Source: Kiritimatiellales bacterium
Lineage (GTDB): Bacteria > Verrucomicrobiota > Kiritimatiellia > Kiritimatiellales > Pontiellaceae
Direction of reading: 5' to 3'
NCBI GenBank assembly: GCA_015486775.1
Contig: WFRA01000225.1
Coordinates: 1-8,730, forward strand
DNA length: 8,730 bases
Part shown: positions 1-6,502 of the stretch, one piece after another
Position numbering within the stretch: position 1 is the first letter of the stretch
Layout: every line of letters begins with the position of its first letter
Notes under the pieces: model-generated
What the model was told of the DNA's origin: nothing
Databases searched by the model: none
The model's input: only the letters and a program-made list of their open reading frames with translations
Position numbers and translations under genes: made by a program

Positions 1-387
1 ATCCCCATTCCTGCACCGCGCGTGGCTACCCGGCATTCGACCGATATCGTGGCCATCGACGATCCGGTGGTGGCGGGAGCGATGAGCTATATCCGTGAGC
101 ACTACCGCAAGGGCATCGGGGTAGTCGAGATTGCCCGCGCGGCGGGGGTCTCGCGCCGCGTGCTGGAGCTCCACTTCCGGAAATCGCTGGATCGGTCGGT
201 GTACGAAGAGGTGTTGCGGCTACGCATGAACCACGCCTGCACGCTACTCATCGAGACCAACCTTTCGATCGCCCAGATTGCCGAAGCGCTCAACTACGAA
301 GAGATCAAATATTTTTCGAGGGGCTTCAGCAAGGTTATCGGAACGAGTCCATCGGCCTACCGCAAAAAGAACAGCATCCGATCCTGA
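1..387 (+). CDS. AraC-family (XylR-like) transcriptional regulator, C-terminal part, 5' truncated by window edge
   Basis: The frame is open from base 1 to the TGA at 385-387 and gives 128 residues, so the true start lies outside the window. Seen: a linker (RVATRHSTDIVAIDDP) followed by about 100 residues of an AraC-type DNA-binding domain with two helix-turn-helix units. The first is around GVVEIARAAGVSRRVLELHF. The second is around SIAQIAEALNYEEIKYFSRGFSK and ends in the usual GTSPSAYRKK signature. Known: the linker phrase TRxSTDxxAIDDPxVAxA is typical of XylR-like regulators that carry a LacI-type sugar-binding domain in front of the AraC domain. Inferred: a sugar-responsive activator whose sensor half is missing here only because of the window edge. 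The GTG at 22 is internal to the linker and not a real start. The gene converges on the kinase gene across a 71-base gap, in which I see no strong terminator, only a T-run near 407-411. Confidence 0.9.
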   Translation: MPIPAPRVATRHSTDIVAIDDPVVAGAMSYIREHYRKGIGVVEIARAAGVSRRVLELHFRKSLDRSVYEEVLRLRMNHACTLLIETNLSIAQIAEALNYEEIKYFSRGFSKVIGTSPSAYRKKNSIRS

Positions 388-458
388 CCCCTTAGAACTG
401 GACAGTTTTTAAAGAGAGTTTTCCGGGGTAGAAAAAGAGGGTCGAGGTGTCCGAACGT

Positions 459-2675
459 CTAAGGGATATGGGGGTGGTCGTCGGTGTAGATCATGATCAC
501 GCCCCGGCGGGCGAGGGCACGGACGGTGGGGTCGTCCTTGAATTTTTCGTCGATGGTGAGGGTACGCAGGTTGCGGTTCCAGACGAGCTGGCGTGGGATG
601 GCGAGGCCGTCGATGCCGCTGATGTCGAGGGAGGCGAGGTGGGGGTATTTGATAATATTGGCCAGGTTGCGGATGTGGGTGCGACCTAGGTCGAGGGTGC
701 GCAGCTCGGCCAGCTGTGGGAGCCCGGGAAGATGGTTGAGCGTGGTGCCGGAGAGGCGGAGCTCGACCATATTTCCTTCGGTGATGAGCTTGAGGTCGGG
801 CGATCCGGTTCCGCTGAGATCCAGCGTCCGGATGTCGAGGCCGCATAGCGGCGAGATGTCGTCGAGGTTGGGGTTTCCGCTGGCATCCACCAGCCAGCCT
901 CCGCCGCTGGCCGCCTGATAGGCGAAGTGGAGGTTTTCCACCTTGGGGTTGAGGATCTGGAGCGCCTGGGCGATGGCGACAAAGCGGGTCTGGGGATTGA
1001 AGGGCTGGCGGTTGAGGTGGTAGAAGAGGCGCGGGATGCCGCCGGCCATGTTGTGGCTCTCGAAGTCGCGCACGAGCTCCGGAATTCCAGTGTCTGGAAC
1101 TGGGGGCTGATCTTTGTATTTTTCGGCCAGCGCGAGGGTGGCGGAATCCTTCTGCACGGGGTGCCCATGGTTTCCGGAAAGAATTTTCCAAGCACCGGAA
1201 AAAACTTGCTGGCAGAGTAGCATCTTACCTTTCCACATCCAGCCGGTCTTGAGCGAGGGGTCGAAGGCCAGCCCGGTGTCGAGTGCCTGCTCGGCGGCGT
1301 TGAACGCATACTCCTTCTCCTCGCGCACCACCAGGTCGAGATAGGTGGGTGCCACCTTTTTGGCCACGGCAGCGATATAGTCGTTTTTGACCTGCAAGTC
1401 CGCAAGGGCTCCGACGGCCACCGCCTCGCTCTTCCTGATCTTGGCGAAGCTGTGGAAGAGCACGGCGGCAATGACGGCCGCCGATCCGGCGATCAGCCCC
1501 ACCGCCATCTTGTGGCGCTTGACCAGCAGGACGACGTGCCGGAAGAAGGTGGGGTTTTCGGCGCTGGTGGCGAAGCCGTCCTGGTATTTCTGCAGGTCGG
1601 CGATGAGGGCGGAGACGGAAGGATATCGGTCGGCCGGGTCGCTTTGCAGCGCCTTCATGGCGATCGCCGCGAGCGCGGCGGGGATGCGGAGTTCGGGGGC
1701 GCGTTTTCCAGGGTCTGGAATTTCGCCGCGCACGGTTTTCTGCAACGCCTCCTTCACGGTGCCGCCCTCGATGGGGCAGTGGCGGGTGAGGAGCTCGTAG
1801 AGGATGGCGCCGAGGGCGTAGACATCGGTCTGGAAGTCGATGTCGGCGGGCGCGCCCTGCGCCTGCTCCGGCGCCATGTAGCCGGGGGTGCCGCCCACCA
1901 CGCTGCGCTTTTCGCGGCTTCCAGAGACATGCTTGAGATAGTGGGTGAGCGTCTGGCCGTTCTCCAGCGAGACCTCGTCGACGCTATGCCACGAGACGGG
2001 TTCGCTGTTGCTTTCGCCAAGGTGGGTGACCAGTGTCGAAAGCCCCCAGTCGAGCACATGCACGTCGCCATAGTCGCCCACGATAATGTTCGAAGGCTTG
2101 AGGTCGAGGTGGATGACCCCCTTGGAGTGGGCGTAGTTGATGGCGTTGCTCACCTCCAGGAAAATGTTGAGCAGCCGCGTGCGGGTGTATTTGGAGGCGT
2201 AGGCGGCGTCGCCGGCGCGCAGCTTCTTGAGGATCTCGCCGAGGGTTTCGCCCCGGAGCGCCTTCATGGTGAAATAGGGGTTGCCGTTTTCGTCGAGCGC
2301 AATGTCGTAGATCGGGATAATGTTTGGATGCTGGAGGTTGGCGGTCAGCCGGGCTTCGTAGAGGAAGGCATCGATGTCCTGCTCCGAGGCGATCTTGGAA
2401 TCCTGGATCAGCGCCATGGCCACCTTGCGGGCGGTGCGGTGGTCGTCCACCTCCCAGATCGCCTTCATCCCGCCCTCGTTCAGCTTGCGGACAGGGGTAT
2501 ATCGCTGCTCCGGGTTGCCCTCCATCAGCCCCTCGGGGCCGTCCGGCGCGCGCTCCTTGAGATCCTCCTCGAATAGGATCTTCTCCGTGTCGGAAAAGAC
2601 AATGTCGTCGGCAAACAGGTCTGCGTTGCCGATCTCGCGGCTAGGCGCTCTTGGTTTGTCGTCCGGTTGATCCAT
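459..2675 (-). CDS. Membrane-anchored Ser/Thr protein kinase-like protein with C-terminal leucine-rich repeats; VAIK lysine absent
   Basis: 738 residues from the ATG at 2675. An in-frame upstream ATG at 2732 would add 19 residues reading through the promoter and palindrome, so it is not preferred. Kinase domain, about residues 60-365: degenerate glycine loop (NEGGMKAIW, 66-74); VAMA at 85-88 where VAxK is expected; C-helix Glu in YEA (106-108); catalytic loop HLDLKPSN (189-196), so HLD instead of HRD; DWG (209-211) instead of DFG; GTPGYMAPE (262-270); helix-F DVYALG (284-289). One membrane segment follows at about 389-409 (AVGLIAGSAAVIAAVLFHSF) with basic flanks, then an alpha-helical, TPR-like stretch (about 420-490). 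Leucine-rich repeats occupy about 605-710 (LDLSGT, LRLSGT, LDLGRT, LDISG). The orientation predicts a cytoplasmic kinase domain and extracytoplasmic repeats. The Asp, Lys and Asn of the catalytic loop and the DxG Asp remain, so it may be active with a displaced lysine or be a pseudokinase. There is no Shine-Dalgarno before the start; a palindrome sits there instead. Its substrate is not visible. Confidence 0.9.
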   Translation of the reverse strand: MDQPDDKPRAPSREIGNADLFADDIVFSDTEKILFEEDLKERAPDGPEGLMEGNPEQRYTPVRKLNEGGMKAIWEVDDHRTARKVAMALIQDSKIASEQDIDAFLYEARLTANLQHPNIIPIYDIALDENGNPYFTMKALRGETLGEILKKLRAGDAAYASKYTRTRLLNIFLEVSNAINYAHSKGVIHLDLKPSNIIVGDYGDVHVLDWGLSTLVTHLGESNSEPVSWHSVDEVSLENGQTLTHYLKHVSGSREKRSVVGGTPGYMAPEQAQGAPADIDFQTDVYALGAILYELLTRHCPIEGGTVKEALQKTVRGEIPDPGKRAPELRIPAALAAIAMKALQSDPADRYPSVSALIADLQKYQDGFATSAENPTFFRHVVLLVKRHKMAVGLIAGSAAVIAAVLFHSFAKIRKSEAVAVGALADLQVKNDYIAAVAKKVAPTYLDLVVREEKEYAFNAAEQALDTGLAFDPSLKTGWMWKGKMLLCQQVFSGAWKILSGNHGHPVQKDSATLALAEKYKDQPPVPDTGIPELVRDFESHNMAGGIPRLFYHLNRQPFNPQTRFVAIAQALQILNPKVENLHFAYQAASGGGWLVDASGNPNLDDISPLCGLDIRTLDLSGTGSPDLKLITEGNMVELRLSGTTLNHLPGLPQLAELRTLDLGRTHIRNLANIIKYPHLASLDISGIDGLAIPRQLVWNRNLRTLTIDEKFKDDPTVRALARRGVIMIYTDDHPHIP
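1085..1099. repeat. TTCCA-N5-TGGAA palindrome inside the kinase gene
   Basis: The sequence is TTCCAGTGTCTGGAA, with 6-base arms (TTCCAG/CTGGAA) and a 3-base centre. It lies in the kinase gene between the membrane segment and the leucine-rich repeats and encodes VPDTGI. It shares its fixed bases with the palindromes at 1706, 2681 and 7554. Confidence 0.75.
1186..1200. repeat. Near-copy of the TTCCA-N5-TGGAA palindrome
   Basis: TTCCAAGCACCGGAA differs from the exact motif by one base in the right arm. Extended outward it gives TTTTCC and GGAAAA arms around a 7-base loop. A second small palindrome, TTTCCGGAAA, sits just beside it at 1171-1180. Together they encode the kinase-protein stretch FSGAWKILSGNHG (residues 492-504), which looks like an insertion in the helical region. 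Confidence 0.5.
1706..1720. repeat. TTCCA-N5-TGGAA palindrome inside the kinase domain
   Basis: TTCCAGGGTCTGGAA has 6-base arms (TTCCAG/CTGGAA) and a 3-base centre. It encodes IPDPGK in the C-lobe of the kinase domain. Protein sequence constraint could explain part of it, but the exact match to the motif seen upstream of two start codons makes chance unlikely. Confidence 0.7.
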
Positions 2676-2680
2676 GTTTT

Positions 2681-2695
2681 TTCCAACGGTTGGAA
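2681..2695. repeat. TTCCA-N5-TGGAA palindrome just upstream of the kinase start codon
   Basis: TTCCAACGGTTGGAA is a perfect 7-base inverted repeat around a single central base, five bases upstream of the kinase ATG. It occupies the place where a Shine-Dalgarno would be and lies just downstream of the predicted transcription start. It could be an operator, an mRNA 5' hairpin, or a dispersed repeat. Confidence 0.8.
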
Positions 2696-2703
2696 GATGC
2701 GGG

Positions 2704-2732
2704 AGAGTAGCACCGGAACCCATACAGGGCAA
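2704..2732 (-). promoter_or_regulatory. Putative sigma-70-like promoter of the kinase gene
   Basis: On the minus strand, TTGCCC (2732-2727) is followed after 17 bases by TACTCT (2709-2704). This matches four of six -35 and three of six -10 consensus bases. The expected start near 2697 would leave a leader of only about 22 bases, most of it the TTCCA-N5-TGGAA palindrome. The assignment comes from spacing and partial consensus only. Confidence 0.35.
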
Positions 2733-2833
2733 CCCGCGAAAAGCAGTACATCGTCAGTCCGCCGCGCAACATGGCAACTAGCCTGCCCGCCGACATGATC
2801 AACGGTTTCTACCGCGTGACAGGCGGGAACTAG
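2711..2833 (+). pseudogene. Relic of the 3' end of a second secreted beta-strand-repeat protein
   Basis: After an in-frame TAG at 2708-2710, this frame reads 40 residues to the TAG at 2831-2833. Its last 26 residues (VSPPRNMATSLPADMING then FYRVTGGN) align with the last residues of the large secreted protein at 3195-6450 (VSAPTRDMSTALPIDTTNS then FYRVTGGN), including the identical eight-residue end. The similarity continues without a gap into the following hairpin element. There is no start codon and no upstream domain, so this is a remnant left by deletion or recombination, now lying under the promoter region of the kinase gene on the other strand. Confidence 0.65.
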
Positions 2834-2847
2834 CAGAAGGTGGAATA

Positions 2848-2881
2848 AGCGTCTCGCTTGTTCTGAGGCAAGCGGGACGCT
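2848..2881. repeat. Gene-end hairpin element, copy 1
   Basis: AGCGTCTCGCTTG (2848-2860) and CAAGCGGGACGCT (2869-2881) form a 13-pair stem, one pair being G-T, around the 8-base loop TTCTGAGG. It starts 14 bases after the stop of the relic reading frame. There is no T-run after the stem on either strand, so it is not a classical intrinsic terminator, though it may end transcription or protect 3' ends. It is the counterpart of the hairpin at 6464-6499, with flanks that also match. Confidence 0.75.
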
Positions 2882-2892
2882 CACCCTACATT

Positions 2893-3068
2893 CGTAGCGT
2901 CCGTTCGATGGTTTTCCAGTTCCTGACCAGATCTCCAGATTGTGCTACGGTACGACGATGTGGAGTCGTCTGCACAAGACAGCTGATGCGATCCATATTT
3001 CCGGATGCGATAAAATATGGAACAAATACCGGTACGAAACAGGCGGGCGGAATGATGGAGGAAGCGAG
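2893..3068. other. Non-coding region with nested inverted repeats
   Basis: I find no convincing gene here. Two inverted repeats are visible. TTGTGC (2940-2945) pairs with GCACAA (2972-2977), enclosing ACGAC (2952-2956) and GTCGT (2965-2969). CCATATTT (2993-3000) pairs with AAATATGG (3013-3020) around 12 bases. They could be operators for the secreted-protein gene downstream or part of a dispersed repeat continuing from the hairpin at 2848. Confidence 0.45.
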
Positions 3069-3098
3069 TTGACAAATTAAAAACAGTTAAAGCAATAT
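3069..3098 (+). promoter_or_regulatory. Putative promoter of the secreted beta-strand-repeat gene
   Basis: A perfect TTGACA (3069-3074) is followed after 18 bases by CAATAT (3093-3098), a weak -10 in an AT-rich stretch. The predicted start near 3105 gives a leader of about 90 bases. The -35 match is strong and the -10 is weak. Confidence 0.4.
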
Positions 3099-3104
3099 GA
3101 AAGG

Positions 3105-3194
3105 GTTTCAAGGAGGTCTGTTTCGGCGATACTTGTCGGGTGTGCGCCCGCATCGCCAGAAGCCGGTTCTCTGATAAAATAAAGGGATGTAAAA
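3105..3194 (+). promoter_or_regulatory. 5' leader of the secreted-protein gene with hairpin and detached Shine-Dalgarno
   Basis: The leader holds a textbook AAGGAGGT at 3110-3117, more than 75 bases from the ATG at 3195 and not followed at normal spacing by a start codon. It also holds a potential hairpin, GGCGAT (3125-3130) with ATCGCC (3152-3157), enclosing CGGG/CCCG. The real start is preceded only by a weak AAAGGGA. I do not recognise a known riboswitch class. The AAGGAGG could be a standby ribosome site or a relic. Confidence 0.3.
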
Positions 3195-3332
3195 ATGAAA
3201 GGAACTTCGACCATCAACCAGATTGTCCTCCGGCTATTGCTCTTGGCTACGCTTCTTGGAACCGCTAACGGATCCCTTGGAGCCACCCGCACCTGGACGG
3301 GCGGCAGCGGATCGAGCAGCGATTGGAACTGA
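3195..3332 (+). CDS. Signal-peptide fragment of the secreted protein, upstream of the frameshift
   Basis: 45 codons from ATG 3195 to TGA 3330-3332. The product has a basic start, a hydrophobic core (IVLRLLLLATLLG) and a small-residue cleavage region (ANGSLGA). It then has TRTWTGGSGSSSDWN, which is the usual N-terminal opening of PATR proteins (TWTGG...W...NW). The matching NWEGH continues seven bases further on in the other frame, showing that the two pieces were one gene. The TTG at 3223, in the passenger frame, is not a credible start because its N-terminus has no signal peptide. Confidence 0.7.
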   Translation: MKGTSTINQIVLRLLLLATLLGTANGSLGATRTWTGGSGSSSDWN

Positions 3333-6300
3333 GTTCAACTGGGAGGGACACAATCTTCCCCAAGCCGGAGACGATCTGGTTTTCCCCGCCGGAGCCGCCC
3401 GTCTGGTTAATACCAATACCTACGCGGGACGGGTGTTCCGTTCCATCACCTTTACCGGCTCTGGGTATGTTCTGGGTGGCCAAAACATTGCGCTGACCGC
3501 TGGAATTACGGCCAATGCCTCGGGGGCTTCCAATACAATCGATCTGAATATTGCATTGGCGGCCTCTCAAACCTTCGAGTGTAACACTAGTAGCGGGATC
3601 CTTTTCGTGAATGGGAACATTGATTTGGGTAGTGATCGATTGACAACTTTTGGTGCAGGGGTGGTGCATCTCGGTGGTTTAATCAGCGGCTCGGGCGGTG
3701 TGACCAAAAAGGGCTCGGGTTCGCTCTGGATGGATGGAGGTGTGGACAATAGCTATTCCGGGCAGACCCGTGTGATGGAGGGAACATTGGAACTGGCGAA
3801 AGCGAGCCATGATGCCATTCCGAACGGGAGCTTGGTGATAGGAGACAATTTAGGTGCTGCACAGTCCGCAGTCGTTCATGAACGGCAGGATTGGCAGATC
3901 GGTACGATTCCCATCACGATCAATGCCGACGGGAAGTTGGATGTCGGCGATTATGAAGATACCGTGGGCACCATCACCTTCAATGGAGGGACAGCCCGTA
4001 GTTCGGCGACCGGTTTGTTGAAGCTGGGCGGAACGGTTACGGTTAATGCGGGGACGGGAATTGCGCTACTGGCAGGGAATGTAGATTTAAATTCGGCCAC
4101 CCGGCTTTTCGATGTGGGCGATGCAAATGCGGGATACGATTTGAGCATCCATGCAATTCTTAGCCATGGCGGTTTGAAAAAAATCGGGATCGGCGCGTTG
4201 GTGTTGTATGGCGCAAATAACTATGCGGGTGAGACCCGACTGGAAGAGGGAAGTTTGGTGGCAAAAGATGATCATTCTTTCGGTACCATGGGGGGCGGAG
4301 TCGTTGTTGTTGGATCGGGGACACTTTGGCTCAGCAACGGCGTAAATGTAGGAGGCGAAACGCTACTTTTTGATCGAACGGTTCCGGGATGGGCTTTTCG
4401 CTCTTACGACAATTGTAGCTGGGCGGGAAATGTGGTTCTTGGCGAGAATGCCGAGTTGGAAGTCATCAGCAATTCTATGGATTTTAGCGGTGTCATCAGT
4501 GGTTCGGGGGGACTGACCAAAGGAGGAGCCGGAGACCTTGTCTTTTCCGGTTCAACGAACAACTCCTATACAGGCAGTACTCGCATATTAGATGGTGTTT
4601 TGCTGCTCAATAAATCAGGGAATGCGGCGGCCATCCTCAATGGCGCGCTGGAAATTGGCGATAATTCTGGAGCTTTGTATTCTGCGGTCGTCCGAGAAGA
4701 GAAGAGATGGCAGATCGGCACGATTCCCATTACGATCAATGCCGACGGTGAGTTGGATGTCGGCGATTACGAAGATACCGTGGGGGCTATCACCTTTAAC
4801 GGAGGGACAGCCCGAAGTTCGGCGACTGGTTTGTTGAAGCTGGGCGGAACGGTCACGGTTAATTCGGGGACGGGAATTGCGCTACTTGCAGGAAATGTTT
4901 TTATGGGTTCCGGCAACCGGATTTTCGATGTGGGCAATGCAAATGTGGGATATGATTTAAGCGTTAACGCCGTTCTTAGTGGCGGGAGTTTGCAGAAAAC
5001 GGGTGAGGGGCAGATGGTGCTTTATGAATCCAACACCTATACCGGCGAAACGACGGTGGATCGAGGCGTGTTGTATGTGTACGACGACCAATCTCTCGGC
5101 ACTACGGATGCTGGAACTACCGTTAGCGGTGCGGGAAGTATTGTGCTCGGTTTTTCTGCACATGTGGGGGCGGAGCAACTGAGCTTGGGACGAGTCGTCG
5201 GTGGTTCCGTGTTGCGTTCCTCTTCCGATTGTAGCTGGACGGGAAATGTGGTTCTTGGCGAAGATACCGAGATGGAGATCATAAGCGACTCGATGGAATT
5301 CAGCGGAGCGATCAGCGGCACCGGCAATCTTGCGATAAACGGTCCGGGAACGGTTGTCTACTCCGGCTCCTCCACCAACACCTACACGGGCGACACCCAT
5401 CTCAACAGCGGTACGCTACTACTGGATAAATCCACATACAACGTCAGCATTCCAGGCAATCTCTACATCGGCGATGGGATCGGCGGTGCGGATGCGGACG
5501 TGGTGCGGCTGGCAACCACCTCCCAGATTCCCAACAATACACGCATTATCATCGCCGGTTCCGGCCTGTTCGACATGAACAACCTAACCGAATATTTCGG
5601 CTCCTTGGAGGGGAGCGGCCACGTGGATATGGGAGGCGGTGATCTCGGTATTGGATCCGACAACAGCTCGTCGCTTTTTTCGGGGCTGATCGAGGGTTCC
5701 GGCGATCTTCGTAAAAGTGGAACAGGTATCTTCGAGCTATCCGGAAACAACACCTATTCCGGTGACACCAAAATCAGTGCCGGAACGTTGCTGGTCAACG
5801 GCTCCCAGCCTGACAGCGATATCGTTGTCTATTCTTCCGGAACGTTGGGAGGCAACGGAACAGTCGGTGCCATCACCAGTAGTGGCACAGTGGCACCGGG
5901 TGCCAGTCCCGGGCAGCTGGGCTGTGCAAGCACGACGCTACAACCCGGATCGACCTTCGAGGTGGAGTTGGATGGATATGCACCGGTCGACCATGACCAG
6001 CTGGATGTGAGCGGAACGGCAACGATCAGCAATGCCAACCTCTCCATTGCCTGGGGCTTCGTCCCGGCGGTCGGCGACTCGTTCACCATCCTCGACAACG
6101 ACGGCACCGATGCGGTGGCGGGCACCTTCAACGGCCTCGCCGAAGGCGCTTCGGTGGTGGCCGGGAATGTGACCCTGCAGATCAGCTATGTCGGTGGAAG
6201 TGGCAACGATGTGGTGTTGTCCGCAACCCAGGTCGAAGAGCTTGAGCCGTTGCGCATCAGCGCCTATACGACGGTTGGCGGCTATGTCGAAATGGAGTGG

Positions 6301-6450
6301 ACGGGCGGTGTACCGTTCTATGTCGTGGAGAAGAAAACCAGCCTGACCAACGACACATGGGTGGCCGTTTCCGCCCCGACGCGCGACATGTCGACCGCAC
6401 TTCCCATCGATACGACCAACAGCTTCTACCGCGTGACGGGTGGGAACTAG
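3195..6450 (+). CDS. Secreted protein with autotransporter-associated beta-strand repeats (PATR); frameshifted near its 5' end
   Basis: The ATG at 3195 opens a signal peptide, but that frame stops at 3330-3332 right after SSSDWN. The passenger continues in the frame beginning GTEFNWEGHNLP and runs to the TAG at 6448-6450, about 1040 residues. Repeated phrases (SGSGGLTKxGxGxLxxSGxxNNSYTGxTxxxxG, followed by L-rich strands) are the PATR/TIGR02601 signature of a right-handed beta-helix surface protein. Three units of about 272 residues begin at 3682, 4495 and 5311; the third diverges. A passenger-end motif, TVAPGASPGQLG, precedes a jelly-roll-like closing stretch. The end is not an autotransporter beta-barrel but a module of about 65 residues (from 6247) ending SFYRVTGGN. 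Such proteins are usually exported to the cell surface, and the role is probably adhesion or polysaccharide contact; no enzyme motif is seen. Base composition is more AT-rich than in the neighbours. As it stands it is either a pseudogene or carries a sequencing error of one or two bases near 3330. Confidence 0.8.
3892..4081 (+). repeat. Internal direct repeat, copy A, about 90% identical to 4708-4897
   Basis: The block encoding WQIGTIPITINADG through GIALLAGNV recurs exactly 816 bases downstream with about 17 differences in 190 bases. The flanking parts of the same 272-residue units are much more diverged. This contrast points to recent gene conversion or selection on this block. Confidence 0.85.
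4708..4897 (+). repeat. Internal direct repeat, copy B, about 90% identical to 3892-4081
   Basis: Second copy of the 190-base block, at a spacing of 816 bases. The same spacing recurs between 4414-4445 and 5230-5261, where a 32-base stretch encoding CSWxGNVVLGE differs at a single base. The period of 272 codons is therefore kept across all three units. Confidence 0.85.
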
Positions 6451-6463
6451 CAGAAGGTGGAAT

Positions 6464-6499
6464 AAGCGTCTCGCTTGTTCTGGGGCAAGCGGGACGCTT
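6464..6499. repeat. Gene-end hairpin element, copy 2, between convergent genes
   Basis: AAGCGTCTCGCTTG (6464-6477) and CAAGCGGGACGCTT (6486-6499) form a 14-pair stem, one pair being G-T, around TTCTGGGG. It lies 13 bases after the stop of the secreted-protein gene and 3 bases past the stop codon of the DAHP synthase gene on the other strand, so it could act as a bidirectional 3' end. There is no T-run. Copy 1 is at 2848-2881, at a constant offset of 3617 bases. Confidence 0.8.
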
Positions 6500-6502
6500 G
6501 CC

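Noticed and set aside
409..1191. Open frame of 260 codons on the minus strand in another frame of the kinase gene
   Set aside because: Pro/Arg/His-rich shadow translation overlapping the leucine-rich-repeat coding region; no fold-like pattern.
1452..2576. Long open frame of 374 codons on the plus strand opposite the kinase gene
   Set aside because: It lies wholly antisense to a well-supported kinase domain, is an effect of high GC in the third codon position, and has no domain-like motifs.
2881..3153. 90-codon frame on the minus strand beside hairpin copy 1
   Set aside because: No recognisable motif; it runs across the leader, the promoter and the inverted repeats, and its end lies in the repeated element.
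2848..6499. Two matching hairpins considered as a CRISPR-like or attachment-site pair
   Set aside because: Only two copies 3.6 kb apart, no spacers, no integrase or cas gene, and the matching flanks are gene ends.
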